Assembly (NCBI GenBank): GCA_944989445.1
Contig: CALYLW010000040.1
Span: 2,219,508 to 2,283,507, forward strand
Direction: 5' to 3'
DNA length: 64,000 nt
Origin: Ampullaceana balthica
Taxonomy: Eukaryota > Mollusca > Gastropoda > Lymnaeidae
In this document: piece after piece, positions 22,000-32,800 of the stretch
Numbering within the stretch: position 1 is the first letter of the stretch
How the letters are laid out: each line of letters begins with the position of its first letter
Made by a program: the position numbers and the translations under genes
Notes under the pieces: generated by a model
Database searches by the model: none
What the model was told of the DNA's origin: nothing
Seen by the model: the letters and a program-made list of their open reading frames with translations, nothing else

Positions 22000-22549
22000 T
22001 GTTAGGTGGATTGTACCTTGCTCTCCGCTACACACAACATACACAAGAGATGACACAAGTCTGTGTAACGATGCAATGTTTATTCTACTATAAACAACTT
22101 TACAACTGGCTGTCTTGCCTTGACATAAAATACATCTATATATAACGGCTGTATGCTCCAGCATGCCCTCGGTCCGACCCGACCGCTTCTGGGCGACGTT
22201 AAACTCAACTCTGTTTTACTGCTACCCTGCAGCTCCCCGGTCTATCCTGACCGGTCTGACCGCACAACACTGTGCGAACTACCCAGATGTCTGCCACTCC
22301 TGCCCTCGTCTCGACTACTCTCTTATAAACCCCCCCCAACTGGTCTCAACTGACCCTGGCGTGTCCTCTGGTCATGTCCCTGAAATATCCCGTGTGACCA
22401 GAAGCTCACTCAGACATCACTAGACATTATTCCCGTGATAGGAGTTCATACCCGTAAACAACGCCTTGACCCGACTCCAACACTGGCTCACAACAATCTC
22501 ACAGCAATCATTCGCAACAATCATTCGCAGTGATTCTCATACCCTGACA
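22000..22549 (-). mobile_element. Long terminal repeat (3' LTR) of a retrotransposon
   Basis: On the minus strand the 550-bp segment begins TGTCAGGGTATGAG and ends CACCTAACA, giving TG...CA ends with short inverted termini (TGTCAGG / CCTAACA). A TATA box (TATATATAG, complement of about 22134-22142) is followed about 60 bp on by AATAAA (complement of 22079-22084), the expected U3-R arrangement. Directly upstream on that strand is a purine run, GGAAGAGGGGGG, a good polypurine tract, so this is the 3' LTR with a stub of internal DNA. Gypsy versus BEL cannot be decided. Plus-strand frames at 22153-22423 are artefacts. Confidence 0.75.
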
Positions 22550-22566
22550 TATCCCCCCTCTTCCGT
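22550..22566 (-). other. Polypurine tract of the LTR element
   Basis: The minus strand reads AACGGAAGAGGGGGGATA immediately before the LTR start, the usual plus-strand priming site of reverse transcription. A 9-bp-arm palindrome (GATTCTACC ... GGTAGAATC) lies just beyond it at about 22568-22588. Confidence 0.65.
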
Positions 22567-22589
22567 TAGATTCTACCTACGGTAGAATC

Positions 22590-24404
22590 TCACAATACAA
22601 CAAAGTCAGGGCATGGAATCACTGCACATTACAATTACAATAATATAATACATAATGAAATAATATCTTTCAAAATAATTTTATACACAACATGGCATGA
22701 AAAAAAACACACTAGTATATACAACACAGAGCATAAATCCACTTGGTCGTACCTTTATACGACTTCACTAACCCGCAACTCGTACGTTATCATTATCTTA
22801 ATTCTCAAAGAACCAACCTTCAACAAATCAAACCGGTGGAAACAATAAAGATCTATTTAGCCCCCCCCCTCTCATCTTTGTTATTTATATTAGTCTTTAT
22901 TCAAGTAATTTATAATTTAGGTATTATCTCAGGAAAATTTGGGGCCCTACCCCCCCCCCATGGCCCACACCGAGGTCAACGAGACACCCATAATGAACCG
23001 ACCAAAAGTATGAGAATCACTGGAGTACTCCCTTCAGTGATGAAAACCATTGACATGTTTTTTCTGTCGCGCCATGAGTTATATATATTTTGTTAATGTG
23101 TGGAAAGAAAGAGGTAAAGTAAAAACTTGACATGGAAAAAATCGACGAAAAATGAAGGTGGTGGTAAAATTTACGATGTATTTTTTTTAACATATTCTAA
23201 AGGGATTGCATCTGAACAAATAAAACTTTTTTTGGGAGATTAAACAGTTAAAGTATCTGGTAGATCAAGAGGTTCTCAAGCAGGTTTGCAAGCTCATCTT
23301 TTGTTTCAGTAAAACCCAGAAAATTAATAATTCAATTAGAATATATATTTTGAGGGTTCTGTGTTAATATGTTTTGAACGTTAAATTGGGCTGCGGGAAA
23401 ACTGTCAAATTAAGTGCACTGGGCTCAGCGCTGAAGAGAGTTTGAGATTCCATGGGCTAAAAGTAAAGGCGATGGCGTCAGAATTCAGAATTTTAGATCA
23501 TGATTAAATTGTAAATATAAAAAAATTATAATTTCGTTTTCCGGATTTACCTCAGCTAACACCTTTGTGGGGAATACAGTTTCTCTTTACACCTGCTGTC
23601 AGCTCTTATCAATATTATGGACACCGAACACCCAGATACGCCGTATGCTGTCCAAGAAGTCGAATACCCGTAATCGCAGTCCGAAACCGTTTCTCGCGGC
23701 TCGCCCGTGCAAGCGTCCTGTTTGCCGATCACAGATGAGTGAGCAACGAACACTTAGATCTCTTGGCTTTGTTTTAGATCAGTGTAACTCGAACGGCGGG
23801 AATTCTTGAGCGTATGCTTGAGGTGTATGTGTGTAGGAAGGGAGCGGGGGTGGGGGGTGTAGGTGTGAATCGGCACTCCCAGGCTTGCCTCATTCATCTT
23901 TCAGAAGACTTCATTGACTAGCGCAGCCGGGACTGCCAGACCTCTAACTGCTCGTCTCTGCCGCCCGGCATGCTCTAGGAAACAGGTAAACTACCGACAA
24001 CATCCTGTGTTTTTTTTTGGTCTCGTCGCTCTCCCCTGCGTCATACGATATGTTTATTGACAATGCCGCAGCTGAAAACATTGTTTTGGAGTCTAAGCAA
24101 TCGTGTTTTGAAAGCCTTCAAAGTTCCTGGCTGGAATTTGAGCCTCTTCGTTTGATTCACGTCTTCCCCGCGTTAACGACGTACCGGGTTGTTATTGGGT
24201 GAGGGGGGGGGAGCATGATCGGTCTAGATGTGCCCACAATGTTCATGGAGCAGAAGGGCGATAGTCAGTTTAAGGCAGATATAACTGCTACTATAGGGCA
24301 TGGTTGGAAGGTGTTTGGAAATTGTGGGTGCACGTTAGATGTAACCGTCATTTTAGGGGCTTGAATTTAAAATTTGGAACCATTGTCAGTGTACGCTGGA
24401 TATA
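22590..24404. other. Probable LTR-element internal remnant, then non-coding DNA
   Basis: If the LTR call is right, the sequence immediately after 22566 is the 3' internal end of the element; where it stops is unclear and no pol or gag motif is visible. Small frames at 22743-23096, 23567-23809 and 24017-24202 contain no domain I recognise. A G-rich stretch lies near 23830-23865. Confidence 0.4.
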
Positions 24405-24865
24405 ACTGTCTCTCATGGGTATGGCTGTGACCAGGTATTGGTATAGTCCAGGTATGTCTCTCATAGGTATGGCTGTGACCAGGTATTGGTATAGTCCAGG
24501 TATGTCTCTCATGGGTATGGCTGTGACCAGGTATTGGTATAGTCCAGGTATGTCTCTCATAGGTATGGCTGTGACCAGGTATTGGTATTGTCCAGGTCTG
24601 TCTCTCATAGATATGGCTGTGACTAGGTATTGGTATAGTCCAGGTCTGTCTCTCATAGGTATGGCTGTGACCAGGTATTGGTATAGTCCAGGTATGTCTC
24701 TCATGCGTATGGCTGTAGCCAGGTATTGGTATAGTCTAGGTATGTCTCTCATAGGTATGGCTGTGGCCAGGTATTGGTATAGTCCAGGTATGTCTCTCAT
24801 AGGTATGGCTGGGACCAGGAATTGTTATAGTCCAGTTCTGTCTCCTATAGGTATGGCTGATACAA
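24405..24865. repeat. 48-bp minisatellite, ~9-10 copies
   Basis: The unit contains GGTATGGCTGTGACCAGGTA and TTGGTATAGTCCAGG, then TMTGTCTCTCATA; 48 bp is 16 codons. One frame on each strand is free of stops (plus: MAVTRYWYSPGMSLIG), which explains the 150-residue frames. The final copies are degraded. It is not a gene. Confidence 0.93.
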
Positions 24866-25336
24866 GCTTGTGGTCAGTGTAAGACAGATTGAGGTGTCAC
24901 CCAAAGACAGGACAGAGGCCAAGTGCCACAAGTCAAATCACATCATCTGTCTCTTCAGCTCGTTTAAAAAATAACGGATATCTGACTCATTGAAAATGAT
25001 ATACAATTTAGATTTAATAATGTTAATAATGAAACAAATCTCAATATCTTGTATGTATATTTACGTTTACTGTAGCGTCATAACATGAAGTATTCTAATC
25101 ATCTGGGAATACAACATATTAGTTAACATTTTTCTGCGCAGCGCTGCAGGGTATCTGCCATTCGTCAACATCCTTGTAAACATTTAAACATTGAATACGC
25201 TGAAATTGTATTCACAGTTAAACAAACTCTTGATGCACAAGTCAAAGCATGTCTACACTCTTTAAAAGGAGCAATTTAGGACGCCTTAAGCCGTGTTTCC
25301 AGTAAGGTATTTGAATTTTTTAAATCTTAAATCTTT
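24866..25336. other. Non-coding spacer
   Basis: No gene, RNA or element recognised. AT-rich, with stops in every frame. Confidence 0.5.
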
Positions 25337-25760
25337 AAATTTCTGTCACTAACAGCGTGATCTGGTCAAGTTTCTGTCACTAACAGCGTGATCTGGTCAA
25401 GTTTCTGTCACTAATCGCGTGATCTGGTCAAGTTTCTATCACTAACAGCGTGATCCGGTCAAGTTTCTATCACTAACAGCGTGATCTGGTCAAGTTTCTG
25501 TCACTAACAGCGTGATCTGGTCAAGTTTCTGTCACTAACAGCGTGATCTGGTCAAGTTTCTGTCACTAACAGCGTGATCTGGTCAAGTTTCTGTCACTAA
25601 CAACGTGATCACCCCAAGGTCATGTCATTGACAACGTGATCACCCCAAGGTCCTGCCATTGACAACGTGATCACCCCCAAGGTCCTGTCATTTACAACGT
25701 GATCACCCCAAGGTCCTGTCATTGACAACGTGATCGCCCCAAGGTTATGTCATTTCAAAT
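25337..25760. repeat. 31-bp minisatellite with two sequence blocks
   Basis: About 9 copies of a 31-bp unit with TCTGTCACTAACAGCGTGAT and CTGGTCAAGTT (25337-25605) pass without a break in register into about 5 copies with CTGTCATTGACAACGTGAT and CACCCCAAGGTC. The change is abrupt, so each half was homogenised separately. Confidence 0.93.
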
Positions 25761-26284
25761 AATTTCGTCAAGGTTCCACTTCTGACATCGTCATCACGCC
25801 AATATTTCGTCATTGACAGCTTGAAACTCTGAGTCGGGGGGTGTGGAGGATGGTCTGTGATGGGGAGGGGATGGTGTGTGATGGGTAGGGGGTCCGTTCT
25901 ATAGTCCCCGGAAATTAAAATAAAATCCCTTGATGACTCTAGCGATAGGTAGGGAATGCAGCGGAGACGGCGAAGGCCTGGAACATGCACCTTTTTTTTT
26001 ACCTGCAACCTGAATGCCTTACTCACACAAACATAATCTTTACTGCCAACATTAAAACAGACAAGGAGAGACAAGCTGAGTTGCGTTGAGCAAGAATAAT
26101 TTTCCAAAATATCGAAACGAAATCGTGTTTCTGTCGTCACTCCCGCCTGCCAGGGGTGCCCCGTGGTGTGTGTGTGTTGGGGGGGGGGCGGGGGCAGGGG
26201 GTAGTTGAGCGGAGATATTTGTGAGTTAGCACTCGTGTTACAAATAGGCTCGGCATGGGATAAGTACTCGGTGATAGGAGTTGG
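25761..26284. other. Non-coding spacer
   Basis: A 131-residue minus-strand frame spans 25745-26140 but has no recognisable domain, and part of it comes from a short GATGGT/GTGTGATGGG repeat near 25840-25885. A G-run lies at about 26175-26200. No gene is supported. Confidence 0.5.
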
Positions 26285-26600
26285 CGATAGGAAGTCTGTA
26301 ACGGGCAGTCTCCTAAGGGAAGTCTGTAACGGCAGTCTCCTAAGGAAAGTCTGTAAGGGGCAATCTCCTAAGGAAAGTCTGTAACGGGCAGTCTCCTAGG
26401 GGAAGTCTGTAAAGATAATTCTGTAAAGGGAAATTTGTAACTGGAAGTCTACAAATGGAAGTTTGTAAAGAGAATTCTAAAAAGGGGAGAAGGTTAAGAG
26501 AAGTCTGTAAAATTAAGTCTGTTAAGGGATGTCTGTAAATGGAAGTCTGTAAAAAGAATTCTGTAAAAGTGAGAAAGTGAAGGGCAGTTTTATCAAATTA
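26285..26600. repeat. Irregular GGAAGTCTGTAA repeat
   Basis: GAAGTCTGTAA and close variants recur at irregular 14- to 30-bp spacing, with CGGGCAGTCTCCTAAG inserted in the earlier copies. It looks like an old, degraded minisatellite. Confidence 0.75.
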
Positions 26601-26727
26601 AGACAGTAAAGGGTAGTTGATGGTAACATTTGTATACACAAATCATTGATTACAAATACACAGAGGCGTCACTAGGGTTGGTGTCACCCGGGGCGGAAGC
26701 TCATGGTGTAACCCCTTCACGACTGAA

Positions 26728-27122
26728 GGGGCCGTCCATAAATGACGTCACGCGAGGTTGCCGATTTTTACCCCACCCTCCCCCTAGCGGCATACTTTGT
26801 CACAAAAACTTAGACCCCACCCCTTTTTTACGATATGATGTCACAAAGCTTTGACACCCCTCCCCCAAGCCGTATTTTCTCAATAAAAATTAGCATGTTG
26901 CAAATTATTTTTGTCATTTAAATATGTATTTAGGGTAAGTCTGCACTGTAATATCGTAACACGCGTGAAGTCATTGAAAACGTAATTAAATAAATGGTAA
27001 ACAATCAAATATTTAAGTGGAACTTTTATTTAAAGTTTCGCGTTTTTGATGTGACGTCACATCTCTTAAACACCCCCCTCCTCGTACCACATCGTCACAG
27101 ATGCGTGGACCACCACCCTATG
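26728..27122 (+). mobile_element. Nested GGCCGTCCATAAATGACGTC repeat, copy 1
   Basis: About 400 bp starting GGGGCCGTCCATAAATGACG and ending near GCGTGGACCACCACCC, with roughly matching inverted ends. A second, diverged copy lies at about 40.9-41.3 kb: the shared parts include GTAACACGCGTGAA, AATCAAATATTTAAGTGGA and a CACCCYCCTCC run. It resembles a small TIR element, but no superfamily is assigned. Confidence 0.6.
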
Positions 27123-27223
27123 GCGGATTAAAAGGGGGGTGCTGAACGGGCTAAAGCCCCCAATAATTTAAGGGCCCCCAAACTTTTTATGAATTATAGA
27201 GTATAATAAAGATGTAGGCCATT

Positions 27224-28960
27224 ATGTTTGTACGAATAACTGAAAATGCCTTGGACAGTCATACGGCAATGCTGCAAATGAGTAGGAAGTATAACGGAAA
27301 CCAGGCTATTCTTCGTGAGAAGTGCATTGTAGCTCATTATGTGCCGTGCACAGCTCATTCCTTTAATTTGGTTGGGAAAAGAGCAGCAGGTTGTCCTACT
27401 GCGGTCAGATTTTTTTGCCTTCTGCAAAATCTTTATACCCGACTTGTTGCATCTACTCATCGTTGACAGGTACTTTAAAAACACATGAAATTGATACATG
27501 CTAACAAAGCCTTGTCTGACACAAGATGGTCAGCCTGACATTAAGCTGTAAGGTCTGTTAATAGCTCATACCATGAGAATATCGCAGCACTGGAAGAATT
27601 AGCAACGAATGAAAATCAGCCACGTGACTGCCGACTTGAAGAAGAAGGATTTCTAAAGGAAATTGAACACTGGAAGTCGCTATTTTACTTGAAATTTGAG
27701 AAACAATTTTAGAAAGGAAGTCTCTCATTGAGTTTGTTGAAAAAATAGCATTCTTAATTTTATTCCTATGAAGACAAAGGAAAGGAAAATTCCGTGGTAA
27801 AAACAGTGTAAACAATCTTCAATACTATCAAACAAAAAAGAAAGCGTCAGTTTGATAAAGGGACATCAACAAAACAGTATTCTCCTGGAGAAAAAAAATT
27901 CAAGATTGAGGTATTTCTGGTAATCATTGACAAACTTTCTTAAGCCCTACAACATTGGTTAGGTGCATATAAATACATCCATGAGAAATTTGGCTTTCTT
28001 ACAAACCTAACTGAGCTCAGCACTTTCGCCACCCGATGGGCAGCAGCCAAGCTAATGGAAGAACATTCAGGTGATTTCGAAGAAGGGGTCGGGTAAATCC
28101 GAAGCAACCGTTTCGTTACCCCCCAATTTACTAGCAACGCAATCGAGCGGTGCCGTTTTAGGGCCAGGAGGGCCAGTACGGATTAGCAAAAAGTGCCGCG
28201 AAGAATGCATTGGACGCCAGCTCTGAGGAAACCTTCCAGTGGGGGTTGCACCCTAGGTAGGTCTTTGATGATCCCCCGCATAGCGGCGGTCCTAACCATG
28301 GAGACCCGTGAGCTTTGCCGGGATTGCGCCAAAGCGGTAGCGGGTCGTAGTAGGAAATTCCACCACCTCCTTGTGAGGGCAACTTAGTGGGAGGCATCTT
28401 CGACTGTATGTCCTGGATGCCCAGGTGGCCGCTTCAGAAGTGACCGCTTTGTTCCTCGGCTGTTACGTCCCTTTGGTGGCCAGATGGCTAAGGGGGTCTT
28501 CCGGGAAGACCCATAAAGAGCACTAGGCTCGGGGCTTCTGATTTTCTTCCACATGTAGGTTCATGCGTGATTTCGAAGACTGCTTACCTTCAGAATTAGT
28601 CCGATTTTCAGAACTCTTAAAAAAGTTATTGTCCAGCCCCAGGCTCAGGGTAAGGAAAAGGAATTAGCACAAAGCGAAACTCAAAAAACTTGCACAGAGC
28701 TAAAAATTTTGCTGCTTTTGAATGAGCTATATTTCACACAGTCCTTTACAAATGTACACATCGCACTTCGCATCTATCTTTCAATGATGACATCAAACTG
28801 CAGCTGAGAGCGATCCTTTTCAAAATTGAAAAGAATATATAATGAGTTAGAATTTGTATGGGACGAAAAAGGCTGAATATGCTCTCTCTAATGAGCATTG
28901 AAAAGGAACTTGTAGCTTACTCAGCTTTATTGACTTGATTGAAAACTTCGCCATTTGAAA
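27224..28960 (+). pseudogene. hAT transposase pseudogene (ZMYM1-like, hATC domain visible)
   Basis: A continuous stretch at 27224-27466 encodes residues matching the core of ZMYM1-like hAT transposases: RKYNGNQAILREK, VPCTAHSFNLVG, then CLLQNLYTRLVASTHR; the W expected next is a TGA stop at 27465. After a shift, LSDTRWSA and a helical region with ENQPRDC, FLKEIEHW and FYLKFEKQF follow, and KFGFLTNLTELSTFATRW lies near 27990-28045. Beyond the nested insertion the frame resumes with DCLPSELVRFSELL. Near 28750-28960 comes the C-terminal hATC dimerisation region, with IALRIYLSM, ERSFSKLKRI and MSIEKELV. Many stops and shifts make it non-functional. The N-terminal zinc finger and DUF4371 start are missing. 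hAT identity agrees with the 8-bp TSD. Confidence 0.85.
28084..28566. mobile_element. 483-bp retroposon nested in the hAT transposase, 13-bp TSD
   Basis: GTGATTTCGAAGA occurs at 28071-28083 and 28567-28579, and the transposase reading resumes after the second copy, so the intervening 483 bp is a target-primed insertion. It is GC-rich compared with its surroundings. It has no obvious A/B boxes, poly(A) or long frame. It could be a 5'-truncated LINE tail or an unusual SINE. The two short overlapping frames (28158-28397 minus, 28193-28387 plus) contain no motif I can name. Confidence 0.82.
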
Positions 28961-29099
28961 AATTCGCAAAGGAAAGTTGTAGGTTGAAATAATAATCATT
29001 CATATTTTTCAATAATTTTTGTTATTTCAAATAGAGAAAAGAATTCGTTACCTCATGAAAAAAAATTTTTTTTAATGCGGAATAACGCGAAATACTATT

Positions 29100-29173
29100 C
29101 TTTACGGGGGCGCGTTCGTAAGCACTAAACAGCGTAAGTCGGGATGGGACCGTCCTAACCGGAGGACTACCTG
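29100..29173 (-). mobile_element. Possible Tigger/pogo terminus
   Basis: Read on the minus strand from 29173 it starts CAGGTAGTCCTCCGGTTAGG and is followed on plus by TA, like pogo/Tigger termini (CAGGTAGTCCTCG.CTTACG). CGTAAGTCGGGATGGGACCG lies just inside. No partner end was found within the hAT element. Confidence 0.45.
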
Positions 29174-29887
29174 TATATAAACATGCATATCTATGCTTTC
29201 AAGCCTTTAATAAATATATATATAAAAAATATTAACTCAAAGACATTGAAATCATAATTTTCCTCAAGAAAAACATCAACAAAGAAAACCCATCTTTTGA
29301 TATTTTTTTTCCTTGGGGGGGGGTGATAAAAATCGTATTCCCTCCACCCCACTGTGGTGGAGGGAGTCGTGGGGTGGGATTCGTTCATGCTGTCGGTGTG
29401 TCCAAGCCCAAATGTTTTTATATCTTTTAAAACAGAAGACACTGCCTCTTTCATTCAAGCCTTTTTTAAAGATCTCTCTGCTGCGACTATTTCTTTTCTT
29501 TTTTTTCCTAATTTGTGTTAATGTTTTTCGTGTGTTGGGCCTGTTTTATTATTGCAAGTTAACTGATATTTTTTTAATAAGAATTTTCGCGTTTAACGTA
29601 TTTAATTGTATTTCTTAATTTCTTTCTAGATTAAAAAATGTGTCATCTTTTGTTTTCTGACATAAAATCGTACACAGTAAAATTTTAGGCTCGGGTGTCA
29701 CCCCCTGATGGGTGTCACCCGGGGCGGCCCGCCCCCCCCCCGCCCCCCCCTAGTGACGCCACTGCAAATACACACACAATGTAATGTCTAAAATATTAGT
29801 TTAAAGACATACAGTATCGTGAATGACCTAACACACCATTAGAAAGAACGAATGGTTGTAGTAGTGAGAACACAAGAAGTAGATGTG

Positions 29888-32800
29888 TGGTAGGTAGTGG
29901 TGGTGGCACGAGTGTATGTGTGTGTGTGGTAGGTAGTGGCGGTGGCACGAGTGTATGTGTGTGTATGGTAGGTAGTGGTGATGGCACGAGTGTATGTCTG
30001 TGTGGTAGGTAGTGGTGGTGGCACGAGTGTATGTCTGTGTGGTAGGTAGTGGTGGTGGCACGAGTGTATGTGTGTGTGTGGTAGGTAGTGGCGGTGGCAC
30101 GAGTGTATGTCTGTGTGGTAGGTAGTGGTGGTGGCACGAGTGTATGTCTGTGTGGTAGGTAGTGGTGGTGGCACGAGTGTATGTGTGTGTATGGTAGGTA
30201 GTGGTGGTGGCACGAGTGTATGTCTGTGTGGTAGGTAGTGGTGGTGGCACGAGTGTATGTCTGTGTGGTAGGTAGTGGTGGTGGCACGAGTGTATGTGTG
30301 TGTATGGTAGGTAGTGGTGGTGGCACGAGTGTATGTGTGTGTATGGTAGGTAGTGGTGATGGCACGAGTGTATGTGTGTGTATGGTAGGTAATGGTGGTG
30401 GCACGAGTGTATGTGTGTGTATGGTAGGTAGTGGTGGTGGCACGAGTGTATGTGTGTGTGTGGTAGGTAGTGGTGGTGGCACGAGTGTATGTGTGTGTAT
30501 GGTAGGTAGTGGTGATGGCACGAGTGTATGTGTGTGTATGGTAGGTAGTGGTGATGGCACGAGTGTATGTCTGTGTGGTAGGTAGTGGTGGTGGCACGAG
30601 TGTATGTCTGTGTGGTAGGTAGTGGTGATGGCACGAGTGTATGTCTGTGTGGTAGGTAGTGGTGGTGGCACGAGTGTATGTCTGTGTGGTAGGTAGTGGT
30701 GATGGCACGAGTGTATGTCTGTGTGGTAGGTAGTGGTGATGGCACGAGTGTATGTCTGTGTGGTAGGTAGTGGTGGTGGCACGAGTGTATGTCTGTGTGG
30801 TAGGTAGTGGTGATGGCACGAGTGTATGTCTGTGTGGTAGGTAGTGGTGATGGCACGAGTGTATGTGTGTGTGTGGTAGGTAGTGGTGGTGGCACGAGTG
30901 TATGTGTGTGTGGTAGGTAGTGGTGGTGGCAAGAGTGTATGTGTGTGTGGTAGGTAGTGGTGGTGGCACGAGTGTATGTGTGTGTGGTAGGTAGTGGTGG
31001 TGGCAAGAGTGTATGTCTGTGTGGTAGGTAGTGGCGGTGGCACGAGCGTAGGTGTGTGTGTGGTAGGTAGTGGTGGTGGCACGAGTGTACGTCTGTGTGG
31101 TAGGTAGTGGTGGTGGCAAGAGTGTATGTCTATGTGGTAGGTAGTGGTGGTGGCAAGAGTGTATGTCTGTGTGGTAGGTAGTGGCGGTGGCACAAGCGTA
31201 GGTGTGTGTGTGGTAGGTAGTGGTGGTGGCACGAGTGTATGTGTGTGTGGTAGGTAGTGGTGGTGGCAAGAGTGTATGTCTGTGTGGTAGGTAGTGGCGG
31301 TGGCAGGAGCGTAGGTGTGTGTGTGGTAGGTAGTGGGGTGGCACGAGTGCATGTCTGTGTGGTAGGTAGTGGTGGTGGCACGAGTGTATGTCTGTGTGGT
31401 AGGTAGTGGTGGTGGCACGAGTGTATGTCTGTGTGGTAGGTAGTGGTGGTGGCACGAGTGTATGTCTGTGTGGTAGGTAGTGGTGGTGGCACGAGTGTAT
31501 GTCTGTGTGGTAGGTAGTGGTGGTGGCAAGAGTGTATGTCTGTGTGGTAGGTAGTGGCGGTGGCACGAGCGTAGGTGTGTGTGTGGTAGGTAGTGGTGGT
31601 GGCACGAGTGTATGTCTGTGTGGTAGGTAGTGGTGGTGGCACGAGTGTATGTCTGTGTGGTAGGTAGTGGTGGTGGCACGAGTGTATGTCTGTGTGGTAG
31701 GTAGTGGTGGTGGCACGAGTGTATGTCTGTGTGGTAGGTAGTGGTGGTGGCACGAGTGTATGTCTGTGTGGTAGGTAGTGGCGGTGGCACGAGTGTATGT
31801 CTGTGTGGTAGGTAGTGGTGGTGGCACGAGTGTATGTCTGTGTGGTAGGTAGTGGCGGTGGCACGAGTGTATGTGTGTGTGTGGTAGGTAGTGGCGGTGG
31901 AACGAGTGTATGTGTGTGTGTGACAGGTAGTGGCGGTGGCACGAGTGTAGGTGTGTGTGGTAGGTAGTGGCGGTGGCACGAGTGTATGTGTGTGTGTGGT
32001 AGGTAGTGGTTGTAGCCCGAGTGTATGTGTGTGTGGTTGGTAGTGATGGTGGCACGAGTGTATGTGTGTGTGTGATAGGTAACATCGGTGGCACGAGCGT
32101 AGGTGTGTGTGTGATAGGTAACATCGGTGGCACGAGCGTAGGTGTGTATGTGATAGGTAATGGCGGTGGCACGAGCGTAGGTGTGTGTGTGATAGGTAAT
32201 GGCAGTGGCACGAGCGTAGGTGTGTGTGTGGTAGGTAGTGGCGGTGGCACGAGCGTAGGTGTGTGTGTGGTAGGTAGTGGCGGTGGCACGAGTGTATGTG
32301 TGTGTGTGATAGGTAGTGGCGGTGGCACGAGTGTATGTCTGTGTGGTAGGTAGTGGCGGTGGCACGAGTGTATGTGTGTGTGTGGTAGGTAGTGGTGGTG
32401 GCACGAGTGTATGTGTGTGTGGTAGGTAGTGGTGGTGGCAAGAGTGTATGTCTGTGTGGTAGGTAGTGGCGGTGGCACGAGCGTAGGTGTGTGTGTGGTA
32501 GGTAGTGGTGGTGGCACGAGTGTATGTCTGTGTGGTAGGTAGTGGTGGTGGCACGAGTGTATGTCTGTGTGGTAGGTAGTGGTGGTGGCACGAGCGTAGG
32601 TGTGTGTGGTAGGTAGTGGTGGTGGCACGAGTGTATGTCTGTGTGGTAGGTAGTGGTGGTGGCACGAGTGTACGTCTGTGTGGTAGGTAGTGGTGGTGGC
32701 AAGAGTGTATGTCTATGTGGTAGGTAGTGGTGGTGGCAAGAGTGTATGTCTGTGTGGTAGGTAGTGGCGGTGGCACAAGCGTAGGTGTGTGTGTGGTAGG

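Larger units (their letters stand above)
26661..29764 (+). mobile_element. Complete-ended hAT transposon, 3.1 kb, perfect 8-bp TSD
   Basis: The left end is CAGAGGCGTCACTAGGG (26661-26677). The right end read inward on the minus strand is CAGTGGCGTCACTAGGG, 16 of 17 identical. The 8 bases outside each end are CAAATACA (26653-26660 and 29765-29772), the exact 8-bp TSD expected of hAT elements. Subterminal GTGTCACCCGGGGCGG occurs near both ends. The interior carries a dead hAT transposase in plus orientation, a nested small element near the left end and a nested retroposon. The transposase's N-terminal half is missing, so the element cannot move itself; intact ends mean it could have been mobilised by an active relative. 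Confidence 0.9.

Noticed and set aside
23556..23809. Short frames on both strands near 23.6 kb as a possible small gene
   Set aside because: No motif, signal peptide or similarity I can name; mutually antisense and short.
24348..24882. 150-155-residue frames over the 48-bp array
   Set aside because: Same effect with a 16-codon unit, open on both strands.
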